A stretch of DNA of 64,000 nt. Source: Spisula solida. Taxonomy: Eukaryota; Mollusca; Bivalvia; Venerida; Mactridae. The stretch spans positions 36,448,551-36,512,550 of the forward strand of contig OX365945.1 of assembly GCA_947247005.1 (NCBI GenBank), given 5' to 3'. Every line of letters starts with the position of its first letter. Positions within the stretch are counted from its first letter, which is position 1. A program made the translations under genes and the position numbers. Below are positions 28,101-43,100 of this stretch, one piece after another. Below the pieces are notes generated by a model, which made no database searches, had not been told where the DNA came from, and saw nothing but the letters and a program-made list of their open reading frames with translations.

Positions 28101-31100
28101 CAACACTGACTATATGTACGGGGAACATAGTTGTGTATATTGTTGATAACAACACTGACTATATGTACAGGGAACATAGTTGTGTATATTGTCAAGAACT
28201 TTAGGTTGGATGATTTTTGCCAGAGTTAGGACTTCTTGTAGGAGACATACATTTCTGTGTCAAAATTCCTTCTAGTCATTTATGAATTTATCTGTGCTAT
28301 TGCAAATGGTTGGATATCGACAAACTTTGCAAGACTCATCAGTACCAAACCCTAGACTAAGGTGTGCATGTCTTCTTAATTTGGACCTCCGATGCTAACG
28401 CAACTGGTTTTCATCACATTCAGTGATTTTTCTTGTAAAAGTTATAGTCATATAATTGAGTAAATTTTATTGTTTGTATATGTGTTACAAGTATAGTACT
28501 ATATTAGTTTATGTCAACCTTGTTTGAAATCTTATAATAATTTTGTCTACTTTCAGCAATATTGACATTTGACACTTCACAGCTTGGTGAAGAGAAACTA
28601 CGCCAAATTTATGAAAATGTAAGTTATAACCTATTACATAGTACTTCTATTCTGACCCCAACTATGATTAAGTTACTCACTTTATGTGTCTCCATGCAAC
28701 ATGCGTCATACCTGCATGCTGATGGATTCCATCATGAATGATGTGTTGAAAGTGATTAATATAAGCTGAAAAAACTTGTTTTACAATCGACCTAAAATAA
28801 ATTAGTATGTAACCCGACATGACTCCGTGTTGATAGCTTAATGGAAGAGTGTCCACTTAGAGCTGTTGGTTGATTATGCCAGAGTTGTGGCCCTTTGTAG
28901 GAGACACAATTTTTGTGTCAAAAATCCATTCTATTTTGTGCCACCCACACTTATTTATAAGTGGGGGGCATATAGCATTGGTGCTGTCCGTCTGTCCCTC
29001 CGTAGCGCAAATCTTGTGTTGAACTCCTCATAAACTGCTGGATGGAGTTTCTTCAAACTTTCACAGATGAACAACCCCAATGTATAGATGACTGTAAGGA
29101 TTGAAATTTTGCTGCGTCAATTTTTACCAGAGTAATGACCCTTTGTTAGCTCACCTGCCACAAAGTGGCAAGGTGAGCTTTTGTGATTGTTTTTTGTCCG
29201 TCGTCCATCATCCGTCTGTCAGTCTGTCCGTCCGTCAGACTTTTGACTGTTAACACTCTAGCACTTTCAATTTCATCAAATTCACCAAACTTGGTCAGTA
29301 GTTGTACCTCAATGAAATCTAGGTCAAGTTTGAAGTTGGGTTATGTGGGGTCAAAAACTAGGTCAATAGGTCAAATAAAAGCAAAACCTTGTTAACACTC
29401 TGGAGGTCACATTTTTGCTTTGATCTTCACCAAACTTGGTCAGTAGTTGTATCTCAATGAAATCTAGGTCAAGTTTGAAGTTGGGTCATGTGGGGTCAAA
29501 AACTAGGTCAAAAGGTCAAATAATAGGATAACATTGTTAACGCTCTGGAGGTCACATTGTTACTTTAATCTTCATGAAGTTTGGTCAAAATGTTTATCTC
29601 GGTGACCTTAAGGTCAAGTTCGAAGTTGGGTCATGTGGGGTCAAAAACTAGGTCAAAAGGTCAAATGATAGCAAAACCTTGTTAACACTCTAGAGGCCAT
29701 ATTTTTACTTTTGCTTCAATCTTCATGAAGTTTGGTAAAAATGTTCATCTTGATGACCTTAAGGTCAAGTGCAAAGTTGGTTAATGTGGGGTCAAAAACT
29801 AGGTCAATAGGTCAAATAATAGAAAAACCTTATCAACACTCTTGAGGCCATATTTGTGCTTTAATCTTCATCAACTTTGGTCAAAATGTTTATCTTGATG
29901 ACCTTAAGGTCACGTTTGAAGTTTGGTCATGTGGGTAAAAAACTAGGTCAATATGTTAAATAATAGCGAAGCCTTGTTAACACTCTGGAGGTCTCAGTTT
30001 TGCTTTAACCTTCATGAAGTTTAGTCAAACGTTATCTTGATGACTTAAGGTCAAGTTCATGTTTGGCCATGTTTAGCAGGTGAGCGCCCCAGGATCTATG
30101 ATCCTCTTGTTACCTTTACTATATACCCCATAATGAAAAGTCTTGTGTGTTAAAAATGGGTAACAGTTCTTCAAACCTTCACAGGTTTAACAACCGCAGT
30201 AAAGGATGGAATTTTCGCTGTGTCTTTTTTTACCTGAATGATGGACCTTTGATATTTTAATATAATTATAGTTCACAAGGCTAGAGAAATTGAAAAATGA
30301 TGTTGCCTCAATCGGCTATTCCCGTTTCCTTTTCCATTTGAAGGAACATTGCAGAGAGCAGATAATGGAATTATATGTTAACATTACAGAGAGCAGATAA
30401 TGGAATTATGTGTTAACATTACAGAGAGCAGATAATGGAATTATGTGTTAACGTTACAGAGAGCAGATAATGGATTATATGTTAACATTACAGAGCAGAT
30501 AATGGATTATATGTTAACGTTACAGAGAGCAGATAATGGAATTATATTTATATGTTAACATTACAGAGAGCAGATAATGGAATTATATGTTAACATTACA
30601 GAGAGCAGATAATGGAATTATATTTTAACATTACAGAGAGCAGATAATGAATTATATGTTAACATTACAGAGAGCAGATAATGAAGAAATGAAGAAAGTC
30701 AAGGAACATGTAAGGAAACATCCAGACATTCCATTGGATAAACCTGATCAGTAAGTTTTTCCTTCCATCTGTCTGTATACAGAACCGGAAGGTTACCTGG
30801 GTTTTCTTCATTGTAATACTTTGTTATCAGTCTCTTTTATTAGTGTTAAAGATGCAAGTAAAATCTATCCTATGTTGTAACTCATATCTATGTATGGTGG
30901 ATGAACTTTTGTCATCAGACTTCAGTTTTTACTAGACTGATAATCATAAAAACATCAGGAAACATTCATGGTTTATCTTTCCCATTTTGTTATTATGTAC
31001 ATAATAAAATAAGCATATGTGTTGTTGATATGCTTAATTGATAACTCATTTCCCCTCTTAAACTTAAGATGTTTGATATTTAATAGTAAAATGATTAATT

Positions 31101-34100
31101 GAAATGGAAATAGCCTTTATCTTGTCAGAAAGTTCTGTCTGATATTCTCATTCATCTCATTGTAAAATGTACAATATCAACTTAGGCCTATATGAAATCA
31201 CTTGTTTAATATCTGGGTTTAAAACTAATAATGCATTTCTAAATTATTTATCTCTGAATTAAGCAATTTAGAAAAGTGCATAGACCTATTTTCATTTTGT
31301 TCAGACTAACAAGTATTCATTCAGACTGACAACCTTTTTGTTTCTGACATTTCAGTCAGTCCAGATGACTGACAGGTTTTTAGTTTTTGCGATGCATGTA
31401 TGAGGGATTTATTATATGGACAATGTTAGTCTGAACTGTTTAACTGTTTAATAATAATTGAATACATGTAGAATACATTAACATATAATTCATAGACTTG
31501 TCAGTACATTAAAAGATGGATTTATTAAATAATATGGTTTGAAAATTTGCTGTCATCAGTTGTATTAATATTTTTTTGTATGACAGTGATGGTGAGACTT
31601 TGTTTAATGGAACAACTGCTAGACTAGTCTATGTGTACTACATCACGTGTACTACATCATTACCTAGATACATCAGTGTAATTTATATATTTTATGATGG
31701 TTGAATAGCCTCCCAATTATATTCATGAATGAATGCTGGGGAGTATTACACAGTTGTAGACGTAGTTTTGTCAACCTGCTCTCATTATTTGAGTGCTCAT
31801 TCATTATGTGTCTGTGTAGGGTTGTTCAGATGCTATATAGTAGTATTACATATAAAATAAAGTGTGTATTGTAATGTTGATGTGTTATTGATGGAGTACT
31901 AGTATATTGAAGTATATTGAAAGCTGTAATTGCTAACATGGCATAATTTCACTCAGTGTGTTAAAACAGTATATCATTGTCATTCATTGAGCCCTGGAAA
32001 TATAGTACATAATTCGGTCCTAAATGTTTTTAAATGATAAATATAAATAAATGGAATTCTCTGTTCATAAAATATGAATACCAAATGTTTTATGTACATT
32101 AGCGTAGTTGTTAGATTGGTGTAGTTTTTCCAGATTTGTTGATAAAATATAGTGAAGAAAACATCAATAAGTTATTAGATTTCGGTACAATTCACCTTTA
32201 ATACATGTATAGAATGATTGTCAGCACTTGAAGCACTTAGTTGCCTCCCAGACAGATTTATGAATGTCTGGGACCGTAGATATCCATTGAATATTAAGAA
32301 GTCGTACATATAAACGGTGGGTTTCGATTCAATTGGGGTTTTGTTAGTTTGAATCCTACCACCAATTGTTCATATAATACTTGTTAAGCCCTTATATTTG
32401 TGATTTCAGATTTCTCTATGATCTGTCGTTGATACCGGACTATGCAGAGAGAATTTTCTGTTTTATTTTCCGTGAAGCATTTCAAGAAAGCATATCTGTG
32501 ATAGAAACCAAGATGACCAATCTACGAATGACTTGCCAGGTATGTGTTTAATGTTACTGTATGTACAGTGGGCTGCTAGTAAAATAAGTTGATCTAACTT
32601 TACACAGATCCGCCTCAATAACCTACAGGTAGAGCGTCCGATACAAATACTTCACCACGGTACTGTCCTGGTAGGCCGAGCGGTTAGAACATACGCCTTG
32701 GGGACGAAAGTTTGTGGTTTCCATCCCAGGATGTTACATACCATACCAAAGTTAATTGAAATTGCAAATGGTACTGATATATCTCCCTTGCTTGACACTT
32801 AGAATAGTTAGTTCCAGGTACCTGTTGGTTTGTCTGTCTGTTGACCAGCTTGACTTATAACAATATTTTTAAAAAATGTTATACTTTAACATATAAACAC
32901 AAAAGCTAAAGGGACACAACCTGTGTACTGTTATCAATTTAAGTTTTTATTGAACTTTGTCAGCGCAGCTTATTTAATGTGTACTGTATTGTTGATTTTG
33001 CATCCATTTTGTTGTAAAAATTTGCATTTGTTTGGTTTTAATACCTTTTCACACACAATTTTTCAGCTATAAATTACAGTCAATTCACATAACCAGTTTT
33101 CCAGGACCAACTTATAGGAACCAACTACTTCTCTACATGTGCAAAATGTGTGAAAATCAGCATTGTTGTCAGTTGATTTTACAGTATATTTGTTGTTGAG
33201 AGTGTTCTGATCCTATATCTCATGTTTCAGATTGATTTTACAGTATATTTGTTGTTGAGAGTGTTCTGATACTATATCTCATGTTTCAGATTTTAATGAG
33301 CAGTAAACATGTGAAAAGAATACTGGGGCTGGTTTTAGCGTTAGGAAATTATATGAATGGAGGTAAGTGTGTATTTATTATCTGCCAGGAAGCAAACCTC
33401 ATTTAGTGCCTGGGTCAGAGTTATATAGAAAAACATGAAGTAACATTAATGATGATAAACAAGATTTTATTAAGTTAAGCTTATTCAGTTTCAAAAGGAT
33501 AGATGTTTACTCTCTCACATTATACCATTGACAACAAACGAAACAATTTAAGTCAAATGACGTTACGTCCGATTGCGCGGAACGTAACATCAACAATGCG
33601 CGAAAATTCTAATATTTATAATAATGATATATGAATAAAAAAATATGAATTTTACATAAATCTCACATAAGCTATGCTAGCCAGACCGGTAGTTAGTGTG
33701 TTTGATTTGTAAACAACTTATCCAGGGTTCAATGCAGGGTCGCGATTTGTCAAACACTTATAATTATGAATATTTGACAACATGGTTTATTATTGAAGTA
33801 GTTGCATCATTAGCCTAGTGGTAGACAGTCTGCTTTTAGTGTGAGTGGTCTAATGTTCAATCCGGTGCCACAACATACCAAAGACGTAAGAAATGGAAGT
33901 GTTTTATCTCTCTTCCTTGATGCTCAACACAGGTAACTGCTGGTTTGTCTGATGTCTAGATAATGTGACTAAGTAGTCTCTATATGACTAAACTACTGTT
34001 GACCTGTAGGACATATCAATATTATATAACAAATATTCTTCATAACACATGTTGTAATAATATTGCTTAGTTACAAGATGATAATACTGATCTAGACATT

Positions 34101-37100
34101 ATGTATTGTACAAGACTGAATTTCCATCTGTTATATTGTATTGCAGGCAGCAAATCTCGTGGTCAAGCTGATGGGTTTGGTATAGATATACTTCCTAAAC
34201 TTAAAGATGTCAAAAGCAAAGTAAGTCATTATCAGCTAAAAACTTGTCAACTTGTGTTTATTGATCTATCATTGAGTGCACTTAGAATAAAGATATGATG
34301 TCTGAGAGCAAACACTGCCATCTTATTTGAATTCAGGCTACATCTTTGAGTAAATAAGGTAATAATTATAAACTCATGTTTTAGTTCTCTATTAAAATGA
34401 ACAATATTGATAACTAAGTATGTATATATTACAGGATAATGCGACGAGTTTATTACACTACACAGTACAACAATATATCAAGAAGTTTGAGCATCAGGAT
34501 GCTGGTACTGATAAAGTCAAGTTTCCTCTACCTGATCCTAGCGATCTAACTCAAGGTTGTCAAGTATGCTTTGATGAACTGGATAAGGAACTTCGTAGAA
34601 TAAAGAAAGACTTTGAAGGTATAGTTGTTGGTACAATCAAATAGTACAATCAAATAGCAGGTAGTGTGCTGGGTTTCTGGCAATCTGGCAGATCATACCC
34701 TTTCTGGAAAATGTCACATCAATGTTGATTGTCCTCCACATGTAGAGGTTCCTTGTGAAAGATAAGTTTGTACTGGTTAAGATACAGTCCAGGGAAACTG
34801 CTTAGGTGAATTAGGCGCCATATATAACTGAACTTTTTTTAAGATACAACTTTAAAACCGAATAAATATATTATTTGTGAGGCCTAAAAAAGGTATTGTT
34901 TGTTTCCCCTCCTGTGACCCATGTCATTTAGGATTGGGACGGAAAAATATATTTTAAGAAGTGAACTTGAACAACTTTTCACTAATTTCATCACATTTTT
35001 TTCTGATTTTGGGTGAGGGCGAATTTGGCAGCTAGGTAGCCAGAGAGAAAAAACAATATATTTATGTAAGCTCTATGGTAAACACACTGAGCTCTTTTTG
35101 ATGATGCAAGTAATGACAAACACATGGGTATGATTGAAATGTGTCATTTAATATTTAAATGACAAATATCACATAATATAATTATGTAATAACAAATATC
35201 TAATTAAACATATTATATACATTCAATATTACATGTATCATCAAAGATGGGGTTCCATTTATATGCCACATATTGCAAACACTTGGAAATCTAGTTTTAA
35301 GGTATTTCCTAGTTTTGATATTATATTAAAGCATGTAACAATGGCTTCTATTTCTTATAGCTGCTGAGGAGAGGGCAGCCAAAGTGATAAATACAGCGAG
35401 AGAATTAATATACTTACAACCATTTAAAGATATTATGATGGAATTCTTTGAAAAAGGTAACTATATCAATTTACTTCACAAATGTTAGTAATAGTTCAGT
35501 AGAGGTAGTCATTAATTTAAATATATTTACGCTGATTTATTAATTCACAAGGAAATTCATGTGCAAAATATAACTAAAATGAAGACATCACGAATTTGTT
35601 TATTGGATGGAGCTATGACAACAGTTACATTAATATCTTAAGGTCTTATAGTTGATAGTTAAAAGCTTGCTTGGTTAAGATGTCTACTTTGGTTTTAGAA
35701 GATAGAATGTTTGAATTCTAGTGTTAGATTATTGTAGCAAGGTGGTCAAGTGGATAACACACATGTCTACAGGTCCCTGGTGTAAGTCTTGGGCTGGGTC
35801 GGGGCATTTTGCCATTTTTGAAACGCTTTCAGTGTTCCCTGCCCAGCTAGAGATAAACTGGTTGGTAACCTGGAGGAAGTAATGCATGTATCAATACTGT
35901 ACAAAATATGTTGAAAAGAACCAAGGTGTCTATTAAAAAAGTGTTAGGTTATAAGATACCCAATTCCTTGTATCACACAACTGTTTTTTCCTCCAAGTCT
36001 AAGGTCATTGGTCCATCGACCAGGGATAAAACAAATGACCATGTTCTTACCACTGCCTCAGTAGAAGTCGAACAAACAGATTATTGTATGTTGTAGTTCA
36101 ATAAGTCCAAAGTCAGCAGTTTCCTGCATTCTGATTGGCTAAGACTAGACGTTTATACACCAATAATTCCAAAGTCAGCAGTTTCCTGCATTCTGATTGG
36201 CTAAGACCGGACGTTTTCACACTAGTGAACCTCTTGTGTAAACATCTTTCTGGCCTTGACTTTTCTAAGCATAGGATTTCCACCCCTCAAATTGCAATAT
36301 GTAGACACTTTTCATGTTCACTTACCATGTTCAATTGGTATGTTAAGTGTGTGTCTTCAACAAATGCTCTGTTAATCCTGTTCCATTTAACTACATGGTT
36401 CCCTCTTAAAATATGTTTTATGCAACAGAAATACAATCCTTCTTCACAACAACACCCTCTCTACAACAAACACTAGATCTGTATGTGACAAATGTCACTC
36501 CAGAGAGGACCTGAATATTTGTATGTGGATGGCCATTATTCAATATACTTATATTAAAATTTTGTTATGAGGAAAGTACAAACACATTCTCATACATGGT
36601 GGATAAATATTGTATGTAGTCAGTTACATTATCAATCAAATTGTTTTATATTGTACTTCATATTTCTAGGCGACATCATCATACAGTACATGAATGCCGC
36701 TATAGGTGCAAGCTAATGACCTTGTCTATATGTTACTGTATGTTGTATGTACTATGTTGTTGTTACTCAATTATGAAACATTGTTTGTATCTGCAGGAAA
36801 ACAAGAATTTATAGAACAGGAGGAGAACCTTGCTGATGGGAAAAGACTGTAAGTATATAAGATTAGCTTATAGCGTTACTCTACCTCGTCAAGGTACTGT
36901 TTCATCAAAGCACTTACAGAAATAATTAATTTACAATCAAATTTAAGTTCCTTATAATTTGGTTACAATTATGAAGTGTGGTAAATAAATATGTTATACC
37001 AATAATGATTCAGTTAATTTACTTTTATACAAACGCATATCTGTCACCAATTCGCAGTAGTTGAAGAATAATAAAGAATTTAAATTTGAGCATAACTTTA

Positions 37101-40100
37101 AGATTGATCAAAGTGCTTTGATAAAACAGTACCTTGGGGCTGAAATTACAACTAATACTGACATTCAGCACTCATTTATTATGTTATTTTGTGCTTTTAT
37201 TTCTCTGATGGCAAATCTAGAATGTAGAAAATGTAATACATAAGTGTAGGAGATTTAATACATTGACTACGACATTTTATGACATACAGATGTAACTAGA
37301 ATATATAATACATTCTTGCACTGGTTGCCATACTCTACTCTCAAACTGAGTTTACAAATAAACAAATAATATTTAGTACCAACTTAACATTTTCACACAT
37401 TCTTACTCTCACAAAATTGTCACTATATAATGAACCTCAAAAGAGTGAATTTTCTTCTGTTTGTATTGGATATAATAAAGTAATGGAAACATTTATATGT
37501 GTATTTCAGATTCCAAGAAACTGTGATATTTTTTTGTGTGAAACCAAAATCTGGTGATAAAGTAGTGACACCCGAATATTTTTTCTCACTTTGGTGTTCA
37601 TTCTGCCAGGATTTTAAGGATACTTGGAAACGAGAACAGCAGAAAATTGTCAAACTAAGGTGAGTGGTCTATATTGCAGTATGTAGTTCCAGACCCCTGT
37701 GTGGAGAATGCTGCGCTGATGTGTTTTTCGTTTTTGGTTGAATCCATCAGATAAGGCTAACATGTGCAATAGTTCCAATATTTTTACAACCAAAATTATA
37801 GCCTTTCATAGGTCTACTCAATTATTGATTTACACCTAGTGTCTGATCAATTCCGTGCGTCTAGTTAACGGAGCTCATGACTGCTTACCAGGAACTGTGC
37901 TCATTGTTGAGGTTTGAGGTCAATATGAACTTCCTGGGTTTGAACCCCATTTTGTGGTTGTTTGTTCCATGGCCTATCTGTTGATTGTGCTATCGGGGCA
38001 TGTATCGGGGAATATCGGGCTCATCTGGATGTTTGAATGGAGGTTGTGGATCTATACAGAAGTTGTTGAAAGATAAAGGTTGTATGAAGGATTATAGTTT
38101 AGAGGCTCACATAGTGGTCATTGTTTCATTCCCTTACTGAAGCTGTTCGTTGTAGACAGATCCAGAGGTTGAAGGGTTCAGACCTAAATGGAGGGTTGAA
38201 GATTGAGACTCAAATGAAGGTAGTATGTTGGGTGGCCTATACGGAAGTTGGGTGTGTGTGGCCTATACGGAAGTTGGGTGTGTGTGGCCTATACGGAAGT
38301 TGGGTGTGTGTGGCCTATACGGAAGTTGGGTGTGTGTGGCCTATACGGAGGTCATAGGCTTGAGGTTCATACTCATTGTTTGTTACTTAAGGTTTTTTAG
38401 GATTGGATGAAGAATAAAATGAAATCATTTGTCTTTCTATTCTAGTGAATAATAATAGTATTTTGGTTGCTTAGATGTGTTTCTCAAATTTTTAATTGCG
38501 GGAACGTGTATCGATAATTGCGGGAATGTGTATCGATAATTGCGGGAATGTTTATCGATAATTGCGGGAATGTTTATCGATAATTGCGGGAATGTTTATC
38601 GATAATTGCGGGAATGTTTATCGATAATTGCGGGAATGTGTATCGATAATTGCGGGAATGTGTATCGATAATTGCGGGAATGTGTATCGATAATTGCGGG
38701 AATGTTTATCGATAATTGCGGGAATGTGTATCGATAATTGCACGAATGTGTTTGGATAATTGCGGGAATGTGTATCGATAATTGCGGGAATGTGTTTGGA
38801 TAATTGCGGGAATGTTTATCGATAATTGCGGGAATGTGTATCGATTCATTGATAAGGTACCTTATTTCAGGAGCTTTTAGATTGCTCATTGTATCTACAA
38901 ATAGAATTATTTTACACAAACCTTTCCAAGTTAAAACTCTAGAATGAAAGAGAAATAGTTATCATTAAGAAGACTACATTTCAATAAAATCTTACTGAAT
39001 GTTTAGGATGGAAAAAGGAATGATATGATTTGAGTGATCTTACAATGCTTTGATTCTACTAAATTATGCTGATATTTAGGGAATATTTAATTTCTTGTCA
39101 GAAGGCTAGGAGAAACACTGAAAATTGGGGAGTAAAAGTCTTCCTGGAGATCTGGCATGTATGTTTGATTGGAATATTTTCGTTACACATGGAAGTAATA
39201 AAATAAGGATTTATGTGTTAAAGTTGACTTAATAACTATTTGATAAATGAATGCTATCTGTTAATCAGGCGTAACATGTAAGATTGCTGAGACATTTTAC
39301 CAGTATTTGAAGTATGTAAGTCATAAACATGGTCTGAATTAAGTATTACATACAGTCAAGTTTTTGTGGGAAGAGTATTTCCTATCATTATCAGTGAAAT
39401 AAATCCACAATTTGGGAGAAAATTAGACAAATCTACAACATGTTAGTCCATATATCATCATTATAAGTCTGTAATTCACTTAAATGAGGAAATATGATAC
39501 CAATAAATTACAAGTTATCTTCAAGCTATCAAATTGTAACAATTTACTAAGGGAAGCGACTCTGATAGTCTTTGTGGTGATTTTATTTTAAATAACTGGA
39601 GTGACCTTTTCTTAGATTTGGTGTAATGAAGTAGGTTGATGGATGTATCTTAATTCTTATGTTGCTTGGATTGATATGAATAATTTTATACTCAGACTTT
39701 TGTCTTGTGCTATGTAGCAATTACAGAATTCTTTCCATTTGGAATGGCATTCTTTTGTTTGCTTGATTTTGTTTTATTGTTCTTCTGATGAAACAATGTT
39801 GACTATCTGTTCATTTATCTTGTTAAAATTGTACCAAGGTTTAGATAATACTGTAAGCTTTATCTACAACAAGGGACTATCTCATGAATGATTATGTTTT
39901 ATTTCACCGAACATGTTTTCATTAGCAGTTGTTTATTGCACTAGCCTAGTTAAATAATAGCGAGAAGCCGTGCCCGAATGTGTACTGGCTTGTATCTTGT
40001 ACTGGCTTCTTTCGTTTCAGCTCATAGAGAAAAGGTGGAATTTTAGAGAAATTAATTATAAGATTTGAAATGTTCCAGACTTGATTGTATCAGTTGCTCA

Positions 40101-43100
40101 GGCTACAGTTTGTACTATGTGTTTAACACAATGTTCTGTCTTGTTTTATTGCCACTAAAATATTGTAGAAATTGTAGATATTTTATGTTATTACTTGACT
40201 TTTCTACAACATTTTGTCTTGAATACCGTGAAACCCCAGTTACAGATCACCTAAATTACAAGACCTGGAGGTGATTTCAAACTGAATTAAGTCCATTTTT
40301 ACTGTTGGCATGTTACCTACCTACCTAGTTCTTGAAATTACATCTGCATGAGCAAATCAAACCAATTGACAAGTATTACGTGCATATTTTGCAACTTTTG
40401 ATATTGGGGTTGCTTCAATTAAGGAGCTGTCTTTCAAAAGTCTATTATCCAATGTTTATAAAACTGCATCAGAATTTGTGTCATATATTGTTGTTTATAT
40501 GTGCCAAATTGCATGACATTTCATTGGGTTGTTTTTAAGAAAATAGAAAAAATAGTGCAGGTAGCGTTAGAAGTGCCGTTAAGTGTTAATGTCTCTTTAT
40601 TGTTCCATTCCGTCCTTCAGACGCATGTTTGTTTTTCAAACCCTGTAACCAAAAAATAAATGCTAGCCTTACTGTAGGCAGTATTAAGATAGTATCACAT
40701 GACTCCATGTATCCGGGTTGTATAACGAGTATGTATATTTTTATACTACACTATAACATTCAGATGATGTCATTTTCTCTCCTTATGAACATCATTGTGT
40801 GCAGTAAATGGAAGTTTTTTGTAGCGTCATTGTAAAACAGAGTCTGATGTGTATTTTTGTGTTATTGGAGTGATGTGTATTTTTGTGTTATTGGAGTGAT
40901 ATGTATTTTTGTGTTATTGGAGTGATATGACAAAAAGAATCAGACACTCACAAATATCAAACTCGTTCAGGAAACATTATTCAGCTCGTCAGAGGCTCAC
41001 TTATCAAATTTCCAGAAGTCTTTTAATATAAGTTTATATCAATTGACAACTTGTGATAGATCCTCTATGTATCAAGATTAATTTGAAGTAGAAGAGATTT
41101 ACATGCAATATGTATCCATCTTTATATAACAGTATTGCTTTACTCCCTTGGATTTTATTGTAGACAACAATTTTGGTGTCAATTCGGTGTGCTAGACAAC
41201 AAATTAAGTGTCCTTAACATGTACTGAAGTACGAATGTTTCTTCACATGCCAATATAGATCTACATATTTATGCCCCCTGCTTTGATGAGGGGGTATAGT
41301 GCATTGCACCTGTCTATCTGTCGGTCGCATAAATTGGTTCCGTTCAATAACTCAAGAACCTTTTTGCCCTAGGATCTTCAAACTTTACATGGAGGTTGGT
41401 CATCAATAATGGATGACCCCTATTAATTTTGAGGTCAGTAGGTCAAAGGTCAAGGTCACTGTGACCTTCACCATTTCTAACTATTCAAATGGTTTCCGTT
41501 AAATAACTCAAGAACACTTTGCCCTAGAATCTTCAAACTTTACATGGAGGTTGGTCAACAACAGTAGATGACCCCTATTGATTTTGTCGTCAAAGATGAA
41601 GGTCACTGTGACCTTCACCATTTTTGACTATTGGGCTGTCATGGGGGCATACATGTTTTACAAACATCTCTTGTTATATTTATGTGAATGATGATCAGTC
41701 AGACAGTGATTTCCACTGAGACAGTCTGATATTTTTGTTGTTTTCAATAATAATGAAAACGTACCAAAATCTGATATTTTTGTTGTTTTCAATAAAAATG
41801 AAAAACGTTCAAGTAAAAAAAGGCAGTATCTCTTGGTGTTTTGTATAATAATGAAAGCATACACAGTACGTATTGCCTCTCACATAGCAGATTTCTGTCT
41901 GACTGATAGTAGTGTTGTTTCTATGTTGTTGTTTCTCTGTTATACCACTGGGGAACGTGGTGTAGTAAAACCTCACAGAATACAACCATTAATCATTCGG
42001 TTAACATTATCATAATGAAAGGAAGAGTGCTGATATGTGTGACTCCAATGTAGAGATAGTGTGTAACTTATATTGCTTAACATTTCTTAATTATAGACAT
42101 GATCATCATCACTTACCACATGCATTTATCTTTGTTTTTGTTAAGCTTCGAAATCTATTGCTAATACGTTCATAATAAAAGAAGTGTGATTTATAGGTAC
42201 ATATTTCTCATCTGTAGACAATGTGTTTCATGACTGCTGATTTGATGAAAGCCCAATTCACTGTCACTATTATGTCCGTGTGGTCTATGTACTGGTAGTT
42301 GCTGTCACTATTAGGTCCGTGTGGTCCATGTACTGGTAGTTGCTGTCACTATTAGGTCCGTGTGGTCTATGTACTGGTAGTTGCTGTCACTATTATGTCT
42401 GTGTGGTCTATGTACTGGTAGTTACTGTCACTATTAGGTCTGTGTGGTCTATGTACTGGTAGTTGCTGTCACTATTATGTCCGTGTGGTCTATGTACTGG
42501 TAGTTGCTGTCACTATTATGTCCGTGTGGTCCATGTACTGGTAGTTGCTGTCACTATTATGTCCGTGTGGTCCATGTACTGGTAGTTGCTGTCACTATTA
42601 GGTCCGTGTGGTCTATGTACTGGTAGTTGCTGTCACTATTAGGTCCGTGTGGTCTATGTACTGGTAGTTGCTGTCACTATTAGGTCCGTGTGGTCTATGT
42701 ACTGGTAGTTGCTGTCACTATTATGTCCGTGTGGTCTATGTACTGGTAGTTGCTGTCACTATTATGTCTGTGTGGTCTATGTACTGGTAGTTGCTGTCAC
42801 TATTATGTCTGTGTGGTCTATGTACTGGTAGTTGCTGTCACTATTATGTCCGTGTGGTCTATGTACTGGTAGTTGCTGTCACTATTATGTCCGTGTGGTC
42901 CATGTACTGGTAGTTGCTGTTACAACATTATTAAGTTATGTCTTCCACATAAAGTTTCTGAGACTTTTTGTGCTGGAAATCTGTGTGTCTGGATGGATTT
43001 CACAAAGTTTGTCAGATTGTCATGGTAGGGTATGACCTGCCACAATTGATGCCCGCATTACAAATCAAGCCCACTATAATCCATTGACCACAGCCAAGGC

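Noticed and set aside
33795..33870. tRNA gene on the plus strand
   Set aside because: Only the promoter boxes are tRNA-like. The following body is shared with the copy at 32660, so it is a SINE head.
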